DNA of 64,000 nucleotides from Ischnura elegans (lineage: Eukaryota > Arthropoda > Insecta > Odonata > Coenagrionidae), in contig NW_025791658.1 in assembly GCF_921293095.1 (NCBI RefSeq), forward strand, positions 744,001 to 808,000, written 5' to 3'. The notes under the pieces were generated by a model. That model worked only from the letters and a program-made list of their open reading frames with translations. It was not told the origin of the DNA and made no database searches. Of the stretch, positions 1-12,169 are shown piece after piece (the stretch's first letter is position 1; each line of letters opens with the position of its first letter). A program made the position numbers and the translations under genes.

Positions 1-1879
1 CGAAAAGACTAATAACAAGATATTTTAGTCATTAATGTAAGCCACCAATGGTTGAAGGAGTATTATAAACGGAAATATGAATGGTTTACTACTTCATTTG
101 AGTAAAATTACATGTGTGTAATGCAGGTTGCGTGAATTGTCAATTACTGGTGACAGGTGGCATTCATATACATATGTCATTGAAGTTTTTTACAAATTTC
201 GTAAAATGGAAACGAAAAATTACGCAAATTCTGTTGTATAACTTGTAACAACACCCTTATGAAGGGAAATCGCCCGTCCATCACTGGAGGTTATGGCGAA
301 AATATCATCCGCATTGAATGTGTTAAGTCAGACATTTTTTTAAGTTCTCACTTTCAGTCACAAACCAGACAAATTATATTCCATCTGACATATTTTTATC
401 ATTTTCTCGGTATCATTCTTTTCTTGTCACAAAAGTTTTTGCTGACGTTTTAAAATTTTAGTTATTTTTTTTGGGGAATAGTGGTAAATACATGTTTGGA
501 GTTTAATAATAATTTATTGTAGATTTTACCTTAAAACTTACTGTCACCTATGTGCTACCTACTTGTATTCAGTTTTTCATTTATTTTCTATTTGGAAATA
601 TGTGATCAATGTATTCACTGATTGCTAGATAATGGAATGTTTTGTTGAGTATAATTAGCATTCAATGAATTGTGAGCTTAGCAAAATAAATGTCAGAGAA
701 TATTGATTGACCATCTGCTAGGATGTAAATAAGATCTTAGATAATGATTTTCATGTTATGCATGGTTTATTCTCCTTAAATTGACTTATCATGGGAAAGT
801 TCTTACTTAAATATGTTATCAAATTTCAAATATGTATTATGAATTCTTTTTTATGTGTTTGACTTTCCATCATTTTTATCTTATGCCCATTATTCATCTA
901 TCAGTTACCCTTCTTTTCATTATTGTAATCACTTGTTATGCAATTATGGTGATTTGAATACTCCCCACTTTGTTTCCATATACATACATAGTGTAGCAGC
1001 TGAAATTCAGGTTACAAAATGCAGTGCCTGCCTAAATTCAATCTTATTCCAGTGAAACGTGTCACGACTGCAGTTGGTGACAAGGGTTGAGTTCATGTAG
1101 CAACTTGCATGATTTTTTCCAATGTATGTGCCATGAAATTTCAAAAAAATTATTCAAGAGTTGAGCCTGGCAGTTGGTTAGGGCTTTAGAGGTTGGATAT
1201 CACTCCATATTAAGTCATGTTTTTTAAGAATTTCACAGATTTAGGTATGGGGGACCACATCCTTTCCATGGGCAAACCCGATCAGCGAGGATTTTACTTA
1301 AGGGTGTCTGGAGACTTAAGCAGGGTACTGAGTCAAGAACTATATAACCCCTGATTATAAACCAAGAATCTAACCCTCTAGTCTACTATGCTCATAACTT
1401 TGAAATGCACTCCATAAAAAATCTAAAATTCCAATTTGCAGCATTGCACAACTTTTATATTACGAAAAATAGAAATAAACTGAAAACTTTCTGACCTATG
1501 GTTTCAAGATGCATTAATTGAGTTACCATATACTAATTATTAAGAAAAAGGAGAAGCTGGCATTAAGTTAACCATTTCGACCATTGGTAAAATCTACAAA
1601 TCCTGTCTGGAATATAGTTTTCCTCTGGGTGGGGTGATGGGGTAAATGGGGTGATTTTGAATAACTAGTATTAATGTAATTATATCATTTTTCCTCACTC
1701 TTAAATGTATTATTACATTTTATTACAGCATTTTACTCACCATGATGAGAATATTTTATATTTGGCACTCATATGAAGGGCCACCAGAAACTAGTAATCC
1801 TATATCCAAAATTAAAAACATTAGGATGAATGTAAAAGTGCTCGCACATTGTAACAAGTACGTAATAATTCTTTTCTAG
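1..1879. other. non-coding flank or intron upstream of the zinc-finger exon
   Basis: AT-rich sequence with only short chance ORFs. I see no ZAD-type exon, transposase motif or clear inverted repeat. It ends in a pyrimidine-rich stretch and an AG at 1878-1879 that open the zinc-finger exon, so at least its right part is probably intron. Confidence 0.5.
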
Positions 1880-3564
1880 GCCTCCCAAATCACAGCTGTA
1901 TGCGAGTGCAGGAAAGATCCACTTCACACGTGGGGAAGAGAAGAAAAGCAAGGATTGATCAAAGTGATGGCTCAACGTCTCCTATGGCACCTGGAAGTAG
2001 CATCGACTCTGTGGCTGTAACAATACATCAAAAGAAAGAAAGCAAATTATGTCAAGGAAACTTGGAAACGTATGGTGATTTTAATGGTGAAGAGGAAATG
2101 TCTTGCTCCATACTCACAAATGCAAATGGTAATGCGGAATCCAATCACACATTTAAAAGTGGTGGAACTTTACCCATGAACAAGAATTATGAAGGCGGGG
2201 ATAATATTGGAGCACCAACTGTCACAGCAAGGCTCAGGGATTATAGAATTAATGTTAAAGGTATTAATGACTCTGAGGGTGTCAAAAAAGGAAAACAAGA
2301 AATTTGTAATGGTGCATTAAGAAATACCAATAATGGATGTGGATCAAGCAAAGAGGTTTTTCATTGCTATGAGTGTGGAGAATTATTCGACCAAAAAAAT
2401 GACCTCATGGAACATTTAAAGATTCATTTTGGTGACTACTCGTTAGACTTTGAAGCAGAAGACCATGAAGAAAGAGTTGAGGATCAGGAAATACCCTGTA
2501 CGCAGAATGGAAGCAAAAGTAATTCTCGTGAGAAAATACCTAAAATATCATTTTCAAACTCCTCTCATGGATTAGATGAAACTAATGGCGACAACGTACC
2601 ACATGATTCTCATGCTCAATCAGCAGAAAAGAGAATATTTAATGAAAGTACCGCCATCAACAGATTGGTTGCAACTAAATGTGATGAAAACAGCAAAATA
2701 AATCAAGAAACTAAGAATACCTTTGGTGGAGATTTGGGAGCATTATGCAGAAACTCGGTAGTCTGCAAGATATGTTTGAAGGAATTTTCCAATGATCATA
2801 ATCTGAAGTCGCATGTTTTTGAGGTACACCTTCGTAAAAGAGGTACGCCTTTTTGTGATAGGATAACAGGAAATGTCAGCTGCAAATCCAACCATATGGT
2901 AAAAGAATCGAAGACAATGGAGAAACATGATTCTAAAAGAGGGAAATGCTATAGGCAAGGAGGCGATGGAGGAATCCTAGCAGGCTCTTCAGAACTAGCG
3001 GATAAGGATCCTGTGAGACACGGAGGGAGAAAAAATAGTATAGGAGTGAAATCCCACAAATGCAGTGTCTGCTTAAAATGTTTTACTCAGAGTGGTAGCC
3101 TTCAAAGGCACATGCGAATACATACGGGAGAGAGGCCCTTCAAATGCAGTGCGTGTTCAAAGTATTTCACTCTGAATTCTAGCCTTCAAAGACACATGCT
3201 CACACATACGGGAGAGAGACCATTCAAATGCAGTGCGTGTTCAAAGTCTTTCACTGATAATGGTAACCTTCAAACACACATGCGTATACATACAGGAGAG
3301 AGGCCCTATAAATGCAGTGCGTGCTGTAAGGCTTTCAATCGGAATTATAGCCTTCAAAGACACATGCTCACACATTCAGGAGAGAAACCATATAAGTGCA
3401 GTGTGTGCTCAAAGTATTTCACTCAAAGTGGTAACCTTAATACTCACATGCGTACTCATAAATCAGAAAATTTGTATAGGTGTCATCATTGCTCTTCTAT
3501 GTTCAAGGAAAAATCAAAGTTAAAGAATCACATACTAAACTCTCACGTACAATGTGAAGAGTAA
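1880..3564 (+). CDS. C2H2 zinc-finger protein, terminal exon
   Basis: Probable sequence-specific DNA-binding nuclear protein. The frame is open upstream of the first ATG (1900) back to a TTTTCTAG acceptor at 1878-1879, so this is taken as the 3' terminal exon of a spliced gene rather than a complete gene. Numbering from the ATG at 1900 (554 codons), finger 1 lies at about residues 156-176 and finger 2 at about 289-310. Fingers 3-7 form a regular 28-residue array starting at Cys 388, 416, 444, 472 and 500, with TGERP-type linkers. A degenerate eighth finger starts at 528. The first 150 residues are basic then acidic and low-complexity. Stop is TAA at 3562-3564. No ZAD is visible in the window. 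A ZAD gene in the same orientation lies 29 kb downstream, so upstream ZAD exons outside the window are plausible but not shown. Confidence 0.92.
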
Positions 3565-4984
3565 ATAATAGAAAGGTGTATGAGGAAGAAAATTAACCAT
3601 CAAAATGAATGCATGGTAAATGAATCAAGGGTAATGTTCTCAAGTGGCAAGTGGCTTTTAATTTGCTGGGCAACCAGTATGAACACAGTCTCAATGAAGC
3701 AGACAATGTGTATTCCAGGATTTATTATTTTATTTATTACACAACATCTTTGTTGGGAGACTTGAAGGGTGTTCTTAAAAATCATTCTCATGTGCCATCA
3801 ACGTAATTGTGTATTTCGTACTGTCCCCTGGTGAAAATAGTGTGATTGCTGACAGTGCTATGGTGTGAATGTTATTTTTAAGGATTACTTGTTTCTTCCT
3901 TGAGTTTGTCATTCCAGAGAATATTTCTTGGTTGTTGAGTGACTGGTTTTCAAATGATTTTACTCTTCAAAATGTTTGATTTTTTCAATGTATGAAAGGG
4001 CTTTAAAATTTATGCTGTGATTCTAATTTCATTATTAGTCTCATATAATAAAAGGAAAATATTCAGTGTGTTTATATGCGATTTGTTCAATATTTTTCTA
4101 TTAAAATACCATTAAAATTTTTTAGCAACGTTAGACCTTGTTTTTAAATTTTTCTCTCTCTGAGTATGCTAAAAGTGTCCTATAGAATAATTTTTTCCCG
4201 TACCTAATTTGGAAATAATTTAAAACAATGCTTCAACCATTATATTTAATTTGGTTTTATGTTAACAATGAAATGGACAACAATTCTGGTTGGCAATTGG
4301 AAACAAGCAAAAAGCCGAGTATTGTAATGCAAATAGTGGCATTCAGTTGTACCTGTTGTCACTCCTGATGTTTTGCCGTAAATTCTTATGAGTTGTGTTC
4401 GCAATTTGTGTGTGTTTAGATTTTAGAGGTAATGTAAGTGTCATCCCTCCTGATTTTCTTCATGAATAATTTTCCTCGGCGCATGTGTGTTTGTAATTTT
4501 TATGTGCTTAACTGATTTGAAGTATACCAAGTGAATGTTAGACATTTGTTCCTTGGTCATTGGTATTTCTGGTGAGGCCTGTATTCCTGCCAACCAGACT
4601 CGTTACTTCTCAGCAAGCATTTATAGCCTTTGCCGGGAAAATGCCCTCATAATTCACCTCTTAAGGAACCACCATGTATTTATATAACTAAGCACAATAC
4701 TACTCTAAGTAGTTCTAAAAAATAAATACTATGTACACCCATGACTCGCTTATCACAAGAGATGCGTCCCTTGGGGTCTCTAATCTAATTTGATTTATTT
4801 GAGACTATTTTAACTTTGGGGAGATAGGGAAGCGTTCCTGGTAGAATTGGTGTTGGGTATCGAATTTCCTATAAACCATGTTTATTGCTAATAATAGCCA
4901 TGGAAAACCTTATTTATATAAAAATTCATTGTTTTAAAAATCTTTACAGATAGTAGGTAGGCATTTCAAGTCGTTTACTCACAT
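3565..4984 (+). other. 3' UTR and downstream flank of the zinc-finger gene
   Basis: Follows the TAA stop. A canonical AATAAA lies at 4047-4052 followed by T-rich sequence, giving a 3' UTR of about 500 bases if used. Nothing else recognisable up to the transposase remnant at about 4985. Confidence 0.5.
4047..4052 (+). terminator. candidate polyadenylation signal
   Basis: AATAAA hexamer 483 bases after the stop codon of the zinc-finger exon, followed by GT- and T-rich sequence. It is the first canonical hexamer I found in the 3' flank; use is inferred. Confidence 0.45.
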
Positions 4985-5870
4985 GCGATTTTTTTTCGAG
5001 ATTTGGGGATTTCGAAATTTAAAATTCCTTTATTTTGTGCGGGTGGGCTAATATCTAGGAAAAAATGTCTATCTCCTGTGGTTCGCAATGCATGGCCGGT
5101 AGTTGACAAATTTTTTAGCCAGTCTAAAAACAATTCTTCTGTCACCCAAGCCCTTTTGTTGCTTGTCCAAATGACAGGAAAATGCTACTTTGGAGACCAT
5201 TTCACTGCTCGTGGAGTTTGTGTATGATAAATCATAACTGTCTTTAATTTGAAGTCCCACGAGGCATTAGCACCAAGCATGGTATGAGGAACGGTTTTTT
5301 AATGTCTTGAAACCTGACCTAGGTTTTTCTTCTGTAAAATTGGATGAACGAGATGGCCTTCTCTCATAAAACAATCCTGTCTTATCAACATTAAAAACTA
5401 GTGGAGGGGGAAAGAAGCCACTCTCAATCACAGCTTGGAGTTCATGAGAAAATGTTGCGGGGACTGTGCCATCAGCACTTGTAGATTTGCCTGATATCGC
5501 ACCACTAAAATCTAAAATAACAGCTCGTGTTTAAAATTCTGGAACCAATAGGGGCTTCAGCTAAAAGTCTCGATGCAATCACCGCCCTCATCTTCTTTTA
5601 CAGGTTCAAATAAAGCAACAGATTTTGCACAAATAAGAGTGCGAGAGAGAGCATCATTTGACCATTTGCAATAGATCTAGGTAATTAGAAGTCTTTCCTT
5701 TTTTTCCAGCAATGAAATGCACGTACGTGTTGACGGCTTGGCTGAAGCTGGTTTGGCTGATATCACTGACATTTTAACTTTGTCTTTATCGAGAATAAGT
5801 GCGAACTGTTGAAGTCGTGAGCTTAAACTTGAGTGCAATATTGCTTTGATGGCATCCATTTTCAAAGCTA
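4985..5870 (-). pseudogene. pogo/Tigger-type (CENP-B-like DDE) transposase remnant
   Basis: Read on the - strand with several frame changes and stops. In order from 5870 down: a basic N-terminal part; a stretch ending in WFQNFKH, as in the CENP-B-type DNA-binding region; then GKSTSADG followed by VFNVDKTGLFYERRPSRS at about 5300-5500. That segment is characteristic of Tigger/jerky-like transposases, and the first catalytic aspartate would be in the VDKTG block. Further on, HLDKQQKGLGDRRIVF resembles the family's SNKKAWVTRELF region. The original is about 500 residues; at most two thirds survive, broken throughout. Relative decay suggests an old insertion. Confidence 0.7.
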
Positions 5871-6857
5871 TATGGTTTTCCTTGATGACTCCATTATCTT
5901 TCGATCCGCATTCCTATTTTCTGCCGTTGTTCACTTGGTTTTTACACCATATGGCTCTATCAAACATCACCTTCTACTGCTGCACAACTGCCGCGGTGCA
6001 TTTCCTGAGACGCAGAGGGCCTACGACTGCTGGGAGGGAATGAAGCCAATGTGTTTGAGACTTCCTCGGCCCCTTTTACGTGTTGATGCTATTCATATGC
6101 AACTCGCCCTCCATTTAATCTCCCGGTGATCACTGCTGACCTTGAAAGCTATAGGTCGATCGATTCGAATCGATTTTGAATCGAAAAATCGATTTTGAAA
6201 AATGAAAAAAACAGTTGTCGGACTGATAAAAAATAATGCCTAAAAATTATTTTTTAATGCTATGGTCATTACCAATAGATTTTGCCGAGTTAATTACTCT
6301 TAGGATAGAACTTTCGTGCATTTTGAAGCATCTGCCGCAAAATGCCAAATTTGAGTGCGCGTCCTCGTAGGGAATATTCCAACGCCCACGCAGCATCGCG
6401 GTTGGAGAATACATTTATATACTAATAGAAATACACTAAATCTGTCAAAGTATTAATGCTAGAACTGTGTTTTAAATTTCTTAACGCTCAGAAAAACATA
6501 GGGAATTAATTTTATATACATATTAAAAATAAAAAATCCATGACCATCCTCACCGCAGGAATCCGTCGCAAAGTGCTTATATTACCAATGGATTTCTTAA
6601 AGGATATATTTTGTTGGACACTACAATTATGAATTCCTCGTTTTGTTCTGTGGGTAAGCAATTTTTAAACTAAATTTAAGCATTAAAAATAACGGATTTT
6701 TAAATTACCATTTAATTACTAACTTTGTCGTTATTAACGCTAGAAACCCGTTTGACATTCCACAATGTTTGAAAAAAACGTTCGTAATTCCTTAATTAGA
6801 GTAAATTTATGAAAATAAAGTGCAATATTCTGTTGACAAAAGCGCTGGAAACGTAAT
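5871..6857. other. unassigned intergenic sequence
   Basis: No gene recognised. About 6150-6210 has short repeats of TCGATTTTGAA; this kind of low-complexity sequence recurs near hAT ends at 44.2 and 46.8 kb. The rest is AT-rich with chance ORFs on both strands. Confidence 0.4.
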
Positions 6858-6865
6858 AAGTTGAC

Positions 6866-7050
6866 CAGGGGCGGATTCAGGATTTCTTTCTGGGAGGACA
6901 CAAGCATGGCCGAATCCAGGATTTTGTTCTGGGGGGGCACAAGGATACCTCGTAATGCAAAATGAACACAATGATAATGGGACCATATTAAAAATCTGGC
7001 ATATTTTTAAGGGTATGGGGGGGGGCACGTGCCTCCTGGATCCGCCTATG
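6866..7050. mobile_element. short hAT-type MITE (185 bp)
   Basis: Ends are imperfect inverted repeats: CAGGGGCGGATTCAGGA on the left and the reverse complement of CATAGGCGGATCCAGGA on the right (14 of 17 match). Both sides are flanked by the identical 8-mer AAGTTGAC (6858-6865 and 7051-7058). An 8-bp duplication is the hAT-superfamily signature. The internal sequence is G-rich and has no coding capacity. Confidence 0.82.
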
Positions 7051-7102
7051 AAGTTGACCGTGGATTCGTACTATGATATGGTTATAGAGGGTGTAGTCCA
7101 TT

Positions 7103-7140
7103 CAAATAGTACCCGTCCCGTAAGGGACGGGTACTATTTG
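7103..7140. repeat. perfect 17-bp inverted repeat with 4-base loop
   Basis: CAAATAGTACCCGTCCC at 7103-7119 is followed by GTAA and then its exact reverse complement at 7124-7140. No mismatch in the stem. Function unknown. Confidence 0.9.
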
Positions 7141-7360
7141 AGTTGGATCCCAAATTCCCTAACACTATTCTATAAGGAATACTGATCTAATTAACACCTC
7201 TTGGTCCGGCACCCTTTAAACTAGACTAGCCATTGGGGCCGGTTACTTTTTGCATTTTTTGCTAAATATGCCTCAATATATGTTCAAATTATTATAACGT
7301 CGATAAAAAAGACGTCAATAAGAAAAACTTTCACAAAAACATACAGTAAAGCTACCTGGG

Positions 7361-8830
7361 GGGTTATTCCACTAATCGTATGGCCGGGCCATAAGTCGAA
7401 ATCGACCATAACTACGGCCTCGAGACATACGTATGGCTTCGAGCGATTCTACTCTGAGCGAAAGGCCATAAGTCGGGCGGTAGCTATGGCCTAAAGGCCG
7501 TAACACTATGGCCCGCCTAGGAGGCGGTCATAACTCGGGCCATTCGAGATAACATTGATCGCCAACGGAGTTATAGAAGAAATTTACGGAGTGTCGTCGA
7601 TTATATAGCGATTGTTTCAAGAAATACATGAATCTTGTGGGTGAGCACATACGGATTCAACGGGCATTGGCTAGATATTTGAAAAAAAGACGTTGATTTC
7701 ATAAGGAGGATACGGGATACGTGTAGGTAATCCGTTCGCATACGATGATGATTTTTTCAATCATTCATTTACTATTTCCGTGCGTCAAAAGTTGTTACTT
7801 AATTTTGAAGTAGATATAGCGGATGAACTAAAAGTTCGCTTGTAGCTAAAAAGTTAGGAATACTTTTAACGGATGTTCTGCTAAAGTGAACGGAGGAACG
7901 GGCCCGTTCCTCTTCCCGGAGCCGGCTTTTATTTGCATTCTGTGCTACATTTGCTAGCAGATTCCTTACTTGTTTCGAGAAGCTGTAGGTAGTTTGAAAT
8001 ATCCGCTATTTAATGTTTTATATTTTAAGATTCTCGAAGCATAACGGTTCATGAGGGAGGATACCTAAGAAACATAGGGCAAGAAATTTTTTTTGGCAGT
8101 AAGGCAATCTTCAGTAAGTCGATGCGTAAAGGACAAATGTCGTCCACAAATCAAGGAAAGAATGATAGTCTCATATTGATGTTTTAACTTTATACAGCTA
8201 CCGAAACATAAGCCTCTGATAATAAAATTAATGGAACTTAAAGTTTCAATTTCATCTTTAGATTTCGTGCATTGGCTGGATTTATAAGGCTTTTGGGGGC
8301 AAATGATTGCAGCCATGAGACAATAGTTACACCATTGGAAGGAGAGGAAGGGGGTTAGAACTACAATAGGATGTCATGTTCTAACTCTATCCATTACATG
8401 CACAATTCACGAATATTTACTGCACGATGACTGCACGGTACAAATTTCTTCTGCTTCTTCTCGCCCGTGATTTGCGTTCTTCACTTGCTTTAAAGATCTT
8501 CAGCGTCTGCCGCTAGATTAGTGTTTAAAGAAAATCCAAATTTATCCTTTAATAAGAGTCCATTTCGGTTAAGGAACATACAATTCATTTTTTATTCACG
8601 TTGGAACAAACTTCCTTCTCAAAAAAATGACTAGTGTATAAAAAAGTGAACCAAACTTATAGTACCAATTATAATTCTCATACTCGCCTGCAGAAAGGGC
8701 GTTAAGACTTTTGGCCGGGCCATACGATATGGCCCCTCGAGAGTGGAATCGGTTTAGGCCGTAATTTCGGGTCAGACCATAAGAAACTTACGGCCGGCCA
8801 TACGTATGGCCCCGTTTAGTAGAATAGCCC
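7361..8830. mobile_element. inverted-repeat element A (non-autonomous DNA transposon)
   Basis: Left end GGGTTATTCCACTAATCG and right end (reverse complement) GGGCTATTCTACTAAACG match at 15 of 18 positions. Both ends continue into GC-rich subterminal sequence built from repeated, partly palindromic GGCCATA/TATGGCC units (about 7375-7550 and 8710-8815). The AT-rich centre has no recognisable transposase. No clean target duplication could be fixed, so the superfamily is left open. Confidence 0.62.
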
Positions 8831-8834
8831 TGCT

Positions 8835-10727
8835 GGAGGGCAAGTCGGTAACTTGGGGCGCCTCGTTTGGGAGAGAGAGTTGTCGCCCAAAATTGTCTCC
8901 CCACCCAAGTCCGTAACTCGGTAGAGAGAACTGTTTCTCCCGTTCGGATGGGAGAAAACTCTCTCCGATGGGTAGTATGAAAAATTTCTAAGGCGAATCT
9001 GATATTGGAGCTTGATTTATCGAAAAATTAACCGTGTGCAATTTAAAAATGTTTTTAATTTTATGTCAAACTCATCCATGCAAATATTTTCTAAATTAAA
9101 TGCATAATAACCTCATTATGACTTACTAAAGTCGGGACTACTTTTTTGACCGCGCGCAGTGATTCCTCGCTTGCAAGCGGCTGCTAGGCTAAATCCAAGT
9201 GCCGGTATATTTTGCTTGTCACCATGTAAATTCTTCATTTCGTATCAATTACAACCTCACCAAAGTTGAAAATTAAGAGTATATTTCTAATGTGAATACA
9301 GCTTTTGCTCGCTGCTTGCAGATTTGTGCAAACATCTTTTGTGCCAAAATTGTGTTATTGTCAATGTGACAACTCCCGTAAATCTTCTGCTGATAATCAC
9401 AGTGCCAGTGGTTGCAATGTACAAAAATATCGGCTAAGAGTTGTAATTATCAGTGCTCCATCGTGATTGAATTGTAAGCAGTGTTATTACCATATCGATT
9501 AATGTCTGACAGCAATGTAAACATTGTCAGTGGCGTGTTCACCTCCGTTGTTCATCGTATAGGTACATTGACATTTCACGATCAAGCTATCAAGATCAAA
9601 GCTGTGTGTGAAGTTTCTTTTTCTAGTATATTAACGAATAATAGTCAGAAAAGTCACCTGTGCCTCTTTCGTGGGCTAATTTCTGGCTTTAAATCAGTGA
9701 ATTAATAGTTGTTTTTATCATAACGAGCTTAGTGATTGTAAGTTGTTCGTGATGAATAAAAGAGTGGAAGTGATTTCCAGTTTTTTTATATTTTATTTGC
9801 CTATGTCTCACTTTATATTTACGGTGTGTGCTAGTACTTAGCTTGTGGATATTCATTTATTATTGAAGTACATTTATAGCTTCTGTATGTGTTGACAGCG
9901 GAACCGATTCGCGATCTCATGTTGTGTGCACACGGTTATGCTGAGCAGTCGTATTCGTGAAACCAATGAAATGGTGAAACTCTATTACATTGTCGTGGAA
10001 TAAGTTCTTTTAACAATAAGGGCATGTCTTGTGTTTCATTAACTATCTGTTGCTTTTCATAGGTAACTGTTTAGAAGTTATTTTCCATTATTTAAAGTGC
10101 TTTTCTTGCGCTCTCTGAATTAGCATTAGCTTTCTAAACCCCGCTACTTACACGAAAAGAATTCAGAGCTACAGATAATTGTTATTTCATAGGATTGCGG
10201 TGTTTTTGTCTGCTATTGAGGGTGATGGATTTTCAGCAGGAAGAGAATCGGACCATCGAAGGACGGATAGGACAACCTTCTCCGCTAATGCGGCCGGAAA
10301 TCTTCCTCCCTCGCCTCAAACGGTTTATTAATATCCCGCAACAATTTCTCACTGGTGTTAATTGCCCCACTTCTCTTAAATGCACCTCATATACGAGCAA
10401 TAATATTCTATGGTTTGAAAGAAAACGCGCCATATTGAGAAAATACAACAAAACACTGTCGAGATACGCACTTTCTCCATGGGAGAAAGAGATACGTCGG
10501 GCTCTTGAGGGGGACGTAACTGAAGCGCCCGTCTGGGGCGCCAAAGGCGCTTGAGGGGGCTTACGGACTTGGGTCGAGAGACTAGTACTCTCCCAGGCGA
10601 CAAATAGTCTCCTTTCTCCGGCGGGGCGCCCTAGAGACTTGGGGCGGGCGACAACTCTCGCGCAGGCGCTTCACGAATCTCCTTTCTCCCATTTTCGTGA
10701 GAGAACAGAGTTACAGACTTGCCCTCC
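8835..10727. mobile_element. inverted-repeat element B (non-autonomous DNA transposon)
   Basis: Left end GGAGGGCAAGTCGGTAACT and right end (reverse complement) GGAGGGCAAGTCTGTAACT differ at one base in 19. Subterminal regions (8850-8970 and 10480-10700) contain repeated GGGAGA and CTTGGG units in inverted orientation. It starts four bases after element A ends. An ORF of 119 codons at 10195-10554 lies inside it, matches nothing I know, and has a competing ORF on the opposite strand. No target duplication identified. Confidence 0.62.
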
Positions 10728-10818
10728 TGAAGACGCACAAACCAGAACTAGGTCGAAATAGTTCCAAATAAATCCGTAGAGGTCAGCAGGAGACTACACT
10801 GCATGCAAGGGAGTTTTA

Positions 10819-11871
10819 TGCCTTGTTTCCACTACGAAGGGTCTACAGCGGTTAGGGGATGATGGGTAACCTGACCAGCGTTCCAACGGGAAGTTCCCTG
10901 CCGGGAACAGAAGTTTGGGGGAGGTAAATAGTTGAGTTACGAAAAAGCTTTTGATGAAAACGGAGGTTCAAGTAGCTATAGATTGTTGCCTTTGATCAAC
11001 ATTTATTTAATGCTCTGGCGAAATTTGATCCACCTCCGGAACAAATGGAAGAAGAAATGCGACGGAGGAGGAACCTGAGGGCCTATATTATAAATAGGTT
11101 ACGAAGAAAACCCCGGCATGACATAAGAAGAAGTTGACGGTTTGTTAGCAGTCAGGGGATTTGGGATAGAGATGTTCCCAAATGACCCGATGCTTTTCAA
11201 AAAATATATCGTATCCAGCGGGATACATTTCAAATGCTGTGCGATGGAATAGGGACTAGCATCGTTAAAATAAGTACGCGCACTCGAGAAGCTATTCTCG
11301 TCCCTAAAGGATAGCGATTGCACTGTACTACCTCAAGTTTGGGTAAGATCTTGCAGTGGTGGAGGTATTCTGCGATGTTCAAGTTCAAAAATTGTTTATT
11401 TCACGAGCATAGCAGATACATAAAATATGTCAACATAGGCCGCTTTTATACCCGAGCAGCTAAGTCTGCCCACACCTGTTTGTGGCCTTTAAATGTACCC
11501 CGAAACGTCCGTTGGATATTTTCCTCTTCATAAATCGAGAGCAAGATCTCCGTCTCGTCGTCTAAAAAATTCTTTCTCTCAGGATTGGCCATCCCCGCTC
11601 TTATTTAAAAAAGAACTACTCGCAACGTTTTTCCTGCCTTCAATCCTGCGTGATCTCGTGGTTGTTAGACGAAATACGTTCGTCAATTGCTCACTAGATC
11701 AGGAAACTAGCGTTCCCACTACGATTTTTAACCCGCGTTACCTGCTAACCCGCGTCAGCCAACCCGGGTTACAATTCTGACCGGGGTTGGCGCTAACTGC
11801 CGTTTCCACAACGATATGTAACCCGGGTCAGCGCTAACCCGCGTAAGAAGGGCGTAGTGGAAAACAAGGCA
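10819..11871 (+). mobile_element. PIF/Harbinger-like transposon, internally deleted
   Basis: Terminal inverted repeats TGCCTTGTTTCCACTACG (left) and TGCCTTGTTTTCCACTACG (right, reverse complement) are flanked by TTA on both sides (10816-10818 and 11872-11874). A TTA duplication is typical of PIF/Harbinger. The interior carries a Harbinger-type transposase fragment in the + orientation, and the 3' half holds short repeats of an AACCCG(C/G)GTTA-like unit (11720-11850). At 1053 bp it is far shorter than an autonomous element. Confidence 0.78.
11010..11335 (+). pseudogene. Harbinger-type nuclease, N-terminal fragment
   Basis: Inside the TTA-flanked element. A basic opening segment (EEEMRRRRNLRAYI) is followed, after stops and frame changes, by RIQRDTFQMLCDGI, RTREAI and, in another frame, IAIALYYL. 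These correspond in order to the N-terminal helices of Harbinger DDE nucleases, which precede the first catalytic aspartate. The catalytic core is missing. At least three in-frame stops show it is dead. Confidence 0.6.
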
Positions 11872-12169
11872 TTAGAGACCGGAGGAAGGGATAACCTTTT
11901 TGGCATACCTGACGCCAGCGCCACTGTGACGAATACGGCCAACGTCAAACTACTATTCTAAATACACCCTCAACTGTTTTTACTCAATGGAATCCAGCGG
12001 TAAAAGGCGATATAAATGAAGTAAAAGCGATCATATAGGTATACTGTCTATTTATAAATTATTACAGGTAAATAAAGTGCAATTTAATACTAATTATAGC
12101 GATAAATTCCAAAAAATGCAAATAGGTGACACAAAAATCGGGCATGTAAACATTTAAATCTGGGCTATT

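Noticed and set aside
10195..10554. 119-codon ORF inside element B
   Set aside because: No recognisable motif, long ORFs on the opposite strand, and its end runs into the GC-rich subterminal repeat. Not called as a gene.
10800..10810. GCATGCAAGG near 10800, also at the left end of the P-like element (18416)
   Set aside because: A ten-base match with no continuation; too short to claim that the two sites are related.
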